Below are positions 29,801-41,800 of a stretch of DNA of 64,000 nt, one piece after another. Made by a program: the position numbers and the translations under genes. The stretch is from Amphiura filiformis (taxonomy: Eukaryota; Echinodermata; Ophiuroidea; Amphilepidida; Amphiuridae), in NCBI RefSeq assembly GCF_039555335.1, contig NC_092628.1, forward strand, positions 38,586,965-38,650,964. Direction: 5' to 3'. A model generated the notes under the pieces. It saw nothing but the letters and a program-made list of their open reading frames with translations. It had not been told where the DNA came from and did no database searches. How positions within the stretch are numbered: the first letter of the stretch is position 1; the number at the start of each line of letters is the position of its first letter.

Positions 29801-32800
29801 GGCTCATTGAATTAAGTCACTCCAGTATATATCAGTCGTATGTTAATCTATCTGCTTGTTCATTTGAATGCGTTTTATTTTGTTTTAGTCAATAGCACAA
29901 AGGCCATTTTAGAATTTATAGAATTCCAGTATGGATTTCTTGTAGGCATGTTCATCACATAAAACCAGTGGTAAACCAGACATACCAGGAATAGGTTGGG
30001 GAGGCAAGGGCAGGCTCCAGTTAGAAACATTATTCCCTGACCCTCCACTCCAGGAACTATAATAATAGTTTATTAATACATCCAATAGACTGCATAAAAT
30101 ATGATAGAGAAGGTATAATCGCACTTCTTGAACGCCTTACTGCCTCATTGAAAAATCTCGTGAGCTTGAGATGTGTAACTGTCGCTCTGTTTGATATGAG
30201 GTCGTTACGTCAGCGACAAGTAGACCTACCAGTTATCCAAGGTAACATACCTGCTAGGGAAACTGACGTCGAGTCTACGTACTTCTCACTGGTGGTAAGC
30301 GTCGCGTCACGAAGCATATACTCATCACTTCCCACCGATATCTTATAAATCCTTCCTACGAAACCTTCAGCATCACCGATACTCAGCAACAGAATGCTCT
30401 CATAAGGCAGATTCACACCACCGACAAAGATGATCCCAATCGGGTGAAAATGAGTCAGGGATTTATATTCAGAAGTATCCCGTGGTCCCTGTGCGTTGAG
30501 TTGAATGGCTGGACCTCGGTTGACCCGTATCTCTCCCTCAAAGTTTTGTGACGCAACATTGAGCAGGATCCATTCAGAAAGCTGTACGAAAGAATAGGTT
30601 GTAAAGAATTTACGATTTTTTACTATATTCTTTGTAGGCATTTTTGAGTATTAAAGACACTTTTTAGGTTGTTGTAAAATGTTCTTAATGATTCTTAATG
30701 ATTTAGTGCGATGTGTGGATGCCAAATCAAGAGGTCTCTATACACACTTAACAAATTGTCGCACCGAGTCTGGCGCGGGGTCTGGTGTCGACTTATCAAT
30801 CATGACTGCAGAAGCTGAACACTGCTGGCGAAGTGTTCCATTTTGGGATGCCTCACTGACCACTGCAATCGAGCTTTGTTGTTCTGCCCAACATATACGC
30901 GTGGGGCTGATGAAGATCACACTAAACGGAGAACGAACAATCTGCTTTTGGCGCACACTAAACGGAGAACGAACAATCTGCTTTTGGCGCACACTAAACG
31001 GAGAACGAACAATCTGCTTTTGGCGCAACGGAAAATAAACTCAAACACATTACAAACCGGGATTACAGTGTTCAAGAAAATACATACCGCAATCGGCTCG
31101 CTCTTGGCATCAACGGTCTCAGAGCCCATATTCAAGGTCAGAACCACGCGGCTCTTCGATAAACTGACAGCAACGAATGAACCTGGTATCACTCCTGGAA
31201 TATAGACAAGTACTCCGTCTGGCATCTCCGCTTTGAAGGCCAGAGACAGATCCATTGTTCTGGATTCATTGGCTAAGTTGCAGGGGAAAATGACGTACTC
31301 CCTACCACTGAAGTCAGGAAGCTCGGCATCGATATCTAAAAAAATAGTAATAATACAAGTCAAAACAGTTGGCATGGACAAAGGTCTTTAATTTTCAAGC
31401 CTAAACAATTATGTGGTCTGTAAGAGAGATCAAAAGGTTAATATAACCAAAGAGGTACCGATATTGAGATTAAATTGAATGTCTTACCGCCTGGTTCGTC
31501 TCCTACGTTTAAGCTGACCAGTGGTAACCCAGCTCCAATCCACTCTTCCTGTTGCTGAAGACTGTATTCGTGATAATTGACTCGCAGAGCTCCAATTTTA
31601 CCCACGAAACCTAAAATTTTAGGAAAGGTGTCAAAAATGGTTTGGGTTACGTAAGTATTTCCAAGTCGTCATAGACGTATCATGCAAGGGGGTCGCATTA
31701 CAAATGAGTAGACATACTTTGCACATACTTTGTACCTACCTGCCCGGCATACCATGATAACATGTTAGACACATGCTACCCTGTTTTAATGACGAAAACC
31801 GACAACATGTTCTAACAGATCATTATGAACATCATGTTTTGATCTGTTGATTTTGAAATACACGAGACACGGCCTACTTTAGGGATGAAATCAAAACACG
31901 ACCGGCGATTGATCTCCGGTTCCGCCCGGTTTCTATATTGTTTTATTCTAAACAAATGGAAACCGGACGGAACCGGCGGTCAACCGCCGGTCGAGTTCTG
32001 ATTTCATCCCTCAGCTTACTTTGCGTAACATACCCAGATATATTTCATCCATACGAGGAAACAGGTTTGGTAAGGTCCCGCCAACATACATCTTCAGATC
32101 CCAATCCACTCTTACTGTTGATAGTGCTGAAAAGTTTCCAAACACGGGCATACCATTGTTGACCCGAATGCGAGCTGTCCTGCCGCTGACGGCTATCTCA
32201 GCACTATTCCACCCTGGAGACTAATAATTGAACAGAGAATAGGACCAAACATCAGTCCGTTAAGAATTGGGAGTACCTCTTATAACTTCTATAATTCAAC
32301 AACATAATTTATTGCAGAAGTGGTTAAGAGAAGAAGTCTCTCCGGTATAATATTTTTGCAGGTGATGATATTTCCCCGCAAGCATGGCAATGTGTCTGTT
32401 AAGGTCCGTTCATACTACCACCGCATTTGCGATGCGTTGCTTTGCGATGCCGATATATCGATTAATTTTGCCGCAACTCAACGCAACTCGTCGCATTTCC
32501 AGGTTAAAATGTATTTAACTTCATTGCGATATCGCAATGCAGTAGGTTGTAGTACGATGCAGTGCGGCAATGCGTTGCTTTGCGATGCCGATATATCGAT
32601 TACTTTTGCCGCAACTCAACGCAACTCGTCGCATTTCCAGGTTAAAATGTATTTAACTTTATTGCGATATCGCAATGCAGTATTTTGCAGTACGATGCAG
32701 TGCGACAACGCACCGCATCGCAAAGCAACGCATCGCAAATGCGGTGGTAGTATGAACGAACCTTTACTCAGGCCATACCCGAGTGTACGTGATGCGCGAA

Positions 32801-35800
32801 TAACGAGACTGTCGGAATTAAAAGTCTTGACATTTGTGCTTGTGGAGATTGCGACCTGATTGCGATGCGCGAATATCGAAACTGTCGGGAGTTAAAGGTC
32901 ACGAAATTTGTGCTTGTGGTAATTGGCTTAAATCTGTTTAAAGCTATACATTTTCAAAACACAGATCATGCATGATATATTTTACTGGATGCAGAGAAAT
33001 CGACGTTATATAGATGTGAATGTCAATATTTCACCTACCTTTATCTGATCACCAAGCAGGTCAATCTCCGCGACCCCATTTCTGACAAACAATTTCACAT
33101 AACCATTATCAAGACCGATATACACCAAGGGAGCATTGTGTTCGTCCACTCTTCTTAAGACAAGCATACCGTTGAGTGTTTCCGATAAGAATCGTATATA
33201 CAGGAACAGGTGCTTGGTTGGGACACCGCTGCGACGGTATACCATAAACGACGTGCCGTCAAATGTACGAATGACCGAGCCTTCTGCTGTGTAGGTAAAT
33301 TGTGTAGGTAACGGAATAATTAAAATCGTGGTGGCTTGCGGTAAGTGACGAATACCGGATTAGAATAACTATTAAAGATTACATGGGCAAAGGCACCGCT
33401 GAAGGAGACCGGGACGCAGACGCACCTCCTACTACATCCAACGTGCGCTATGGATGAAGACATGATTCAAACAGAGCAGATAGCAGCTCTTGCCAAAGAT
33501 CGCTTTACATGGAGAAATCTTGTGATCGCCTACTCCGCAGCCTAAGGAAATTGATGTTGACGATGACTTCGTTTCACCTTGATTTTGGTAGTGATGTCCG
33601 TGCTTTTACCCGGTTGCGCCGCAAGTGTGCCGACCAACCGCCTCTGTACGTGTGTGGATACGCTTTACGAGATTAGGTTATAGCGTGCGATTCGATATTG
33701 CGACCAGCAAAATACGTAGCTACGTCACTGCCAAACTCGCGGAGACACAAATATAGAGAATAATAATTGTATCAGGCGCCGACACAATGACAATTTTTTT
33801 TTTTCATTGATAAAGTATGATAACGTCGCCTCATCGTTTAGCGCAATGTAAAGGGGTGGTAGGATTCGTCACTATGCAAATGATTGGACAACCAAATTAA
33901 CGAACAAATAAGTGAAATCAACTTTGTCAGAATGGCTTCGGATCAATTCTATATTATTTTGTCAAAAATGATGTCATGGTTTAGCTTTTCTCATTTACCT
34001 GCACATGGACTGTCGTAACAGTGTCTCACATCTGTGCCAAACCCACCGCACATCTCACCGTTTCCTTCTGGTGCTGGATCTGTACATGTACGGTCTCGAA
34101 ATGTCATTCCTTCACCACAGGACACGCTGCACTGGCCCCATTCACCCCAGCTTGCCCAGTTACCATCCACTGTGGTGGATTTTAAAAAAAATGTATCATA
34201 AAATCATTCATTAATTGTTTGGCTTCATGACAGACATTATATACTGCTCATTCTCGTGGTTATATATATTATTCTTGTGACATTGGTGAATGATGTTACA
34301 TGCACTGCGCAGCTGCTGATGATGATCATGATGCTGCTGCTGACGATCATGATCATGATGCGACGCGGAACAATGATGATATTGAATAGTGAAAGTAAAT
34401 ATGATCACCAATCACCTACAAGGTCTTTGGAACCTATACCTGCATGATATTATTTCTAAACTTGATATCTACCATTTTAAAACTGACCTGGACATTTGTG
34501 ATAGTTGCAAATACCTAACTGGCGAATTTCTCCGTTGCACGATCCCCCGCCGCTACAGCCTCTCTCTCGGATCATTGTCCCTCCCTTGCAAGTCGAACTG
34601 CACCTGCCCCACTCTTCCCATTCGCCCCATTGAGCCGAATTACCTGTATCAGAAGTGTAGGCAAGATTTGTTTTAATCATAAGGGAGCAGCATGAACATG
34701 AAATACACGAGCAAAGTTGTGTCTGGTGTCGGCTTTACCTTATTTCCAGCTTCATAGGCGCCTAATTCTTGTCAGCACTTTTTTGTCCTTTTTGACAAAA
34801 TAGATAATAAAAAAGCACAAAGCACCATTTTCAGCAAGACCTTCAACTCTGATTATGCTTGGGTTTCTTTAGTCACACGAACATGCAGGTGTGCTTTGCT
34901 TGTAAAAAAATATCCCAAATTGGGCCAAAAATATCAAATTTTTAGATAAATATTTAAGCCTACTCATTAACTTTTTGTGAAATATTTCTTTAACATTATA
35001 GGCTCCAAAAATCCATTTTGGAGGGAATAAAGGTCTGCTAATGGCCAGAATGAAGATTTACGGTTTGCAATTCGTAAAATTTGCACCTCCCCCTCCCCCA
35101 CCGAAAAAAAAATTCCTGGTTACGAGCATACGCCGTGTTCTATAATCATCTTGCATCCTTTTTAAAGTAGTCTTTCCCTGTTTTGCCAGCAACAAGATAT
35201 ATCTTAAATTTACCACAACATACCCGGACAATTTCCGTTGTTACACGTCTTCTCTTTATGAGATTCTCCCTCACACATCTCGCCACCATATTCAGGGCGG
35301 GGATTGATGCATTGACGGTATTGCGATGACGTGCCCTGTCCACAGGTCTCGGAACAAACAGCCCATTTTGTCCACTCGGTCCAGCCTCCATTAACTGTGA
35401 AAACGAAACAACATAATGCCGTGTGATCATCCCAGATGAAATAAAATCATCTTAGTTTTGATCCCAAATTGAATACAATACTGGACTTATGAGGACAATA
35501 ACTTACTTGGACAAGGTACATCCACGTTGCAAATAGTGTAATCATACAGCTGCCCAAAACAAAGTTGGCCTGGTATAACACAAGATCTATACCGAACCTG
35601 CACGCCGCCATTGCATGTTGTGCTGCACTCTGACCACGGATCCCACTCTGTGTACATAGGTGCTGGAAGATAGAAAAAGTCATCCACATAATGAGTAAAT
35701 CCGGCGTTGTGATATAAACTTGTGTTTCAATTACATTGCAAATATACCATTCCATCTATACACACACAATATGTTTTGAACATGTCAATGGGGTAAATTA

Positions 35801-38800
35801 AGGCCAAGCATACTTACTATTTAGGCTTTCAACACCTCTGCAAAATATTGCATCATGGTAACATTCTCCCATTTCAAACGGTTCTCCGTCGCAATTCATG
35901 CCAATTCCGTGCGGTGGTGGACTGTCGCATACTCTTTGCCTCACGCGGTAACCTTCACTGCACATTGCCGTGCAAGTAGTCCACTCGCCCCAGTCGCTGT
36001 AGCTTCCAGATTCTATAACAAAACAAAATGTTAGGATATTAGCAATCACTGGATATTCGAAGAAAACTTTAGTCGCTTAATCTCTGGATCAATTGTGTCA
36101 CAGCTGCCGCCGGAAGAAAGATTTGATGAAACGTAATTCAAGATTATTTTGTGTCATTAAAAGTAGTAAGAGAAGCTTGCAGAGAGGCTCACAGAAGCGT
36201 AACAAGTGTGATTGAAGCCAAATTTACACTATGGTTGTTTAGCGACGAGCAACAACTTTTACTTTACCAATGAGCTTCGTCGTTAAATATTGCTTTGGAA
36301 AGAATAACCCACTTCATTGGTAAAAAAAGTTAATCGCTCGTCACTAGCAATTAGAATGCAAGTTCATTTTTATCATAGGCTACGGTTAATAAGGGCACCG
36401 TGCTGTAGACACCTGATTGAATGAGCACCATTGAGCCTTTTCTGGCTTCTTATTGGAAGTGTCCATAATTATTATGTTAATACGATATGGCTTTATCTCA
36501 CGCTAACATTGACTTACGTGGACAAATGCCCGCTTCACAAGGTATCTCTCTGGTGATCTCAGTCGCCTTTTCACCTCCTCCAATGTTGCACTTGGAATTG
36601 CCATGACATCGTCGTCTTGATGCACGCACTCCTTCTCCGCATTGTGAGTGCGGCAATGTGGGTGTACACTCAGACCATGGTGACCAAGGAGTAAGAAAAA
36701 CTCCAACTGAATAAAATAAAATGATGGGAAATTTAAGAACCACGTTGGCAAGCAATAAGCATGGTTGGAGCGTGCACTTCCCAGCAAACACAAAACATTT
36801 TCGACATCATTCGCTAAAGGTTAGAAAAGGTTGCCAGAAAACGTTTAAATGTCGGGTTACATAAAAGGTATATTAAGGGTATAAAACGTTTTCATAACAT
36901 TCCAAAACATTTTTGGGAACTTCCTGCAAATAAATTAACATTTAAGTGTTGACAAAATATTTGGCAACAAATGTTTGGAAAAAAATATTTTACAATAACA
37001 TTTTGAAAACATTTTAAAAATATTTTTGTAGTGTGTTTTCATACCTTTACATAACCCGACATTTAATGTCATTAAAACGTTTTTACCAAAACCCCAAAAC
37101 ATAACCTGCTTAAAACGTTTTAAAAACGTTTTGTGTTTGCTGGGTTAATAAAAGACTGTGCACGTAAGCCTTCGTTTGTGTCTGCACTAAAAAGAAAGAA
37201 AGGCGAAATATCTTGTTGTGTTCTTGATTTAATATTATAGCTTCCGAGTTGAAGAACCCCTTCATCTGCTTATGACCTTACTTTGGTCAAAACTCATATA
37301 GACAGTATGATCATAAGAACTACGAATTGTAACTGTCACGGAGTGAACTCTTTTTGATCATAATTTTCAAGCGAGCATGCCACTGAGATGAATTTCCGGT
37401 TCAAACCTTATAATGTGCTCTCTTTAATATTTCATCGATTATCATTTGCATACCGGTATGATATTCATATCAGACCAGCCACTCTTTTTTAGGGTCAAAT
37501 ACTAAGTAATACCAACCTGTATTGACGCAGGTATTATCAAAACACGGGCCTTCCTCAAGCGTAGATCCTTCGCACTCTCTGCCCCAGGTTCGTGGGCGAG
37601 GGTTATCGCATTGTCTTACACGGTACGCCTTGCCTTCTCCACAATTAGATGAACAACCACTCCAAGGACCCCAAATGGACCATCCACCATCAACTAAAAT
37701 AAAAGGATGGCAAGCATTGCTGAGACATGGTTCAGGTAAAATAATTACAAATACGTTTGCTTACAATAGCACTATAAGAATAAAATATGTTGTCGTAGAG
37801 CACATTTTTTTATATTTTCAGTCTAATCAAGATAATAATTGTTCTTTTATTGCTGATTTGTATCTTACAGGGCATATTAATAATAAACCGAACTTCTTGC
37901 TAATTGAGGCTGCTTCAAAAAATTGGAGGAACGACGAGAACTTTGCCGATTTATTTTGCGCTGACATCCCGGCAATGGAAAACATTAACTATTATGTTGA
38001 ATGATACAGTGACATGCCAATGCGTTTTCACTATACATGTACCTCACCTGGGCATCCTTCTAAATGTTTGTAGCAGTTCAGATGTGTCCAATATTCATCC
38101 TGCAATAGTGTGTGCAATAGATATAAGATGTGAGAATTAAATGGTCCTAAAATAATTATTGTACCGTTTTAATTTAACTTACATCATACACTACAAAAAC
38201 AGCACTGAGAGCAACACTGGATAGTTTTCGCGATGAGGACAAACAGTTGAACAGTCAGAAGTTAACACCCTATTGGAGGGTACGGCGGAGCAGCGGCACG
38301 GGCTCTGCGCGGACATGAACGGATTTTAAAAAATTTGTCTTGTCCGAGCAACTTATAGGCATGCTTATCCCGGATGTGTATTAACGAATTTTTACTGTAT
38401 ACTACTAGAACTTCACATCGGTAAAAAGGCATCTATTGGTACAGTCCGTGGACAGGGTATGCAGGATTTTATCTTACCGCTAGCCTGGGCGGTGTGACCA
38501 TGTCCTGCACTTGTTGGTAACTACAATGACTCCATAGACAAGCTCTCTCTAACTCAGGATCTTCTTCGTGATAAGGATGAAGAAACTCCGAAGCCCTGGC
38601 CAATGCCGTCATTTCTGTATCGCTCCCTATTAATTATAAAGCAAGACGTTGGAATTGGCCTAATTTAGAGAATAAAATAATAATATATACGTATGTCACC
38701 GGCGGAAGTATTTCCTGGAACGGTTATTTGTCTGAGAGTCTATAATGACTGAGTCGGGTTCTTAGTCGAACGTATGGCCCAATAGCCTACCGTAAAATTC

Positions 38801-41800
38801 CGTCTACAAGCATATATATGCCTCTAAACGAGGTTTTTTTGACACAAGAGACAAGAGGCAGACACTCTCAACAAAAACGTTATTTGGAGTTTGAACAACT
38901 ATATTACTGATAAAGGCGGCTGTACAAACATGTATATTTGTAAGACCAATCTATTACAATGTTTTTGAGAAGGGTATTGGCCTTTAATATCTTTCGTTAA
39001 AAAAAACCCTCGTTTAGAGGTATATGCTTCTAGACGGAATTCTACGGTATTAGAGAGCTTACGATTTCCAAACGCCGTGATCATACGCCCGTGCATCTAT
39101 TCAAATGCACGGGCGTATGATCACGGCGTTTGGAAATCGTAAGCTCTCTCTTGCTATCGCTTCTTTGTGATTGTTGAGTGTAGTGACTTCAGTCTCGTCT
39201 GGGCCTCTCATCTCCTGTTCGATTGGGGGAGGGGGTATAAGCCGGGGACAAATTGCCTCCACGGAAATTTTTCAAAGATTAAATGGGGACGTCAAAGAGT
39301 AAAGTGTCATTAATATATAAAAATGGGACAAAAAATTGACAAATGGGTACAAAAATTTGGCTTTGCACCCCCTCACACACACACCTACATTACACCCCAT
39401 GAAAATCCTGTCAACTTACTTAGAGACCAGGAGCGATGGATGGAGAGAGAGAACACGTGTGGGTGTGGTTGTTAATTTATAGATTTCCACCGATACTTAC
39501 CATTATTTGCACACGCCCGAACTTTCCTGCATCCCGTCACCTTATTGGCTTGACCATCACAATCTCGTCCTCCGTTACTAGGCAATGGATGCGAGCAAGT
39601 ACGGGATCGCACCTTGCTTCCTTGTCCACACGTCACGCTGCAATCACCCCATACACTCCACGGACTCCAATTACCATCGACTACGGTACAAAAATTATTT
39701 TTAAAGAGAAAATTCAGGCATATTTTAATTTGTTTATTTGTTTAAACGGTCGCTCCGTGTGGAGACACGCTTGGGTCCTGATGGGACCAGGCTCAAACAA
39801 AATGCTCAAGCCAGGCTAAAAAGCCTATATATAAGCATGCTAGCCTGTATGGAAAGAGAAGTGAGAAACAAATTTGAAGACAAAGAACAAGGAAAAGAAG
39901 GCCACTCCCAACAATCAAGTTAACAATTTTACTGTCAGCCTTTGGGTCAATAGAAAGGAAGTGCTTAATCCAATCTCAACTGCCACTGAGGTTGTTGTTG
40001 TTTTTGTTGATGATGATGTTGTTGTTGTTGTTACATCATATGATGTTAAGTAAGACTTCTTGATATGCGCTAAAACAAAGTCTCCACATTTTTTTATTTT
40101 AAAGAAAAAATTTCAAAATATTAAAACCCAACAATTAACCAAGCATTTAGCAGTCAAGTTATTATAGAGCCATCGGTGAGAGGCTGCTCTCCCAGTGCAA
40201 AACGAGTACAAGTTCAAAACCTCGTAGTGTCCGGTGCATTTTTGTCGTTTTCGTGAAATTCTTGAGTTAGCGTGAAAGGATAAATAATTGGACCAATATC
40301 AATAACAATAAGCTTGTATTTTTCGCTGCATAAATCTTTGGCTCCTTTTTCTTTCCTTTTTGAATAAGAAACTCAAGTGCCGGTTTTCTTCTTCACTCTA
40401 ACAACAACATACCTGGACATTCCTTTACGTCGCCACTTCTTGTACACAGATAGGTAAACCAGAATCTATCTTCTCCCATCTCACGTATGTTGTCCGATTG
40501 CCACACATAACCTTTCAGTTCTTCCCGGCTGCAGGTGGTATAACCGAGACAATCGTCTACAAATCTCTCCTGCTCAGATGGCACCATTAACATCAAGGCA
40601 TCGGCCATCTCGGGTGGCATCATGCTGTATGGATAACCTGTACACATCACAAACAGGTGGTATATATGGTATAATTATTCTTGCCTTTTCTTTTTTCTGT
40701 AATGGTTTTACAGCAAGTAAGACAATAAAACAACGGAGTAATGTGGCACGCCACACCGGACATTAACGCCGAGTTTTAAAACATAACGTCCAGTTAAAAT
40801 AAACAAATGACGCCGAGAATGAAATAATAAACCGAGAATGAAATAATAACGTCGAGAATGAAATAATAACGTCGAATTTTAAAATCTGGACGCGAAAAAA
40901 ACTCGGCGCGAAAAAACCTCGGGGCGAAAAATCTGGAGGCAAAAAACAACAACAACAATTTACAATCTCAACGTCATCGTTTTGAACTCAACGTTGTATT
41001 GTAAAACTCGGCGTTATTCTCGACGTCATTTCTGGACGTTATTTTTTTTTAACTCGGCGTTAATGTCCGGTGTGGCGTGCCATAGAGCAACTTTATTTTT
41101 ATAAGCATAAGTTGGCGGTTAACGTTCAAGAGAGTTGCATGACAATATAACTCTTATTATCCCCTTCTCTCCCACTCTAAATCGTTTCCTCTCTTCTTTC
41201 TATTTAGACATATATCTCTCCTCTTTCTTCTGCACTCAACAAACACCGAAAATGTGTTTTGTTTTGTTTTTTGGTTAGTTTTTGTTTTACAAAAACGTTT
41301 TGAAACTTTGTTGGTTTTGGTCAAAACGTTAAATAACATTTATATATTCGGTTAGATATATTAAAAGTTATGAAAACGTTTCAAAACATTTTGTATGAAC
41401 ACTGCAAAAACGTTTTATAATATTATCAAAAATGCTATTGTAAAGTAATCGTTTTTTGCAAATGTTAACCAAAATATTTTGTCAAAATTAGAATGTTTTG
41501 CAGATGATTTTTAACGTTTTATATCCTTCATTTAACTTGACATTTAAACATTTTCTGGCAACCTTCTCTGCCCTTATATATAAAATGTTTTTGAAAACAG
41601 TTGTGTTGCTGTGCTGTCTCTCACTCTCTTCCTCTCTCATTGTGTCCCTTCTCTTTCTCTATTACAACAATGCTCTCCCATTTCCCCGTCTCCCCTCTCT
41701 CAATGCCCCTTTCCATATTCTCATTTTGTACTTGTACTCCATCTAAACTATTGCCATCCATCCATCAATTTCTTATGATATCTCCTCTTCAAAGGTCCAA

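Noticed and set aside
29986-30056. Possible 71-nt receptor exon between the second LamG and the Ig exons (good splice sites)
   Set aside because: Including it shifts the frame and puts a stop in the Ig exon, while exon 15 joins exon 16 directly in phase 1. It may be a frame-breaking alternative exon at most.
30738-31028. Reading frames containing a repeated RSPFSVRQKQIV peptide and related frames
   Set aside because: Produced by the intronic 36-bp triplication, which is divisible by three; they run past the receptor splice donor at 31088.
32320-32859. 179-codon plus-strand frame
   Set aside because: It covers the Harbinger-like MITE, whose 138-bp unit keeps the frame open by chance.
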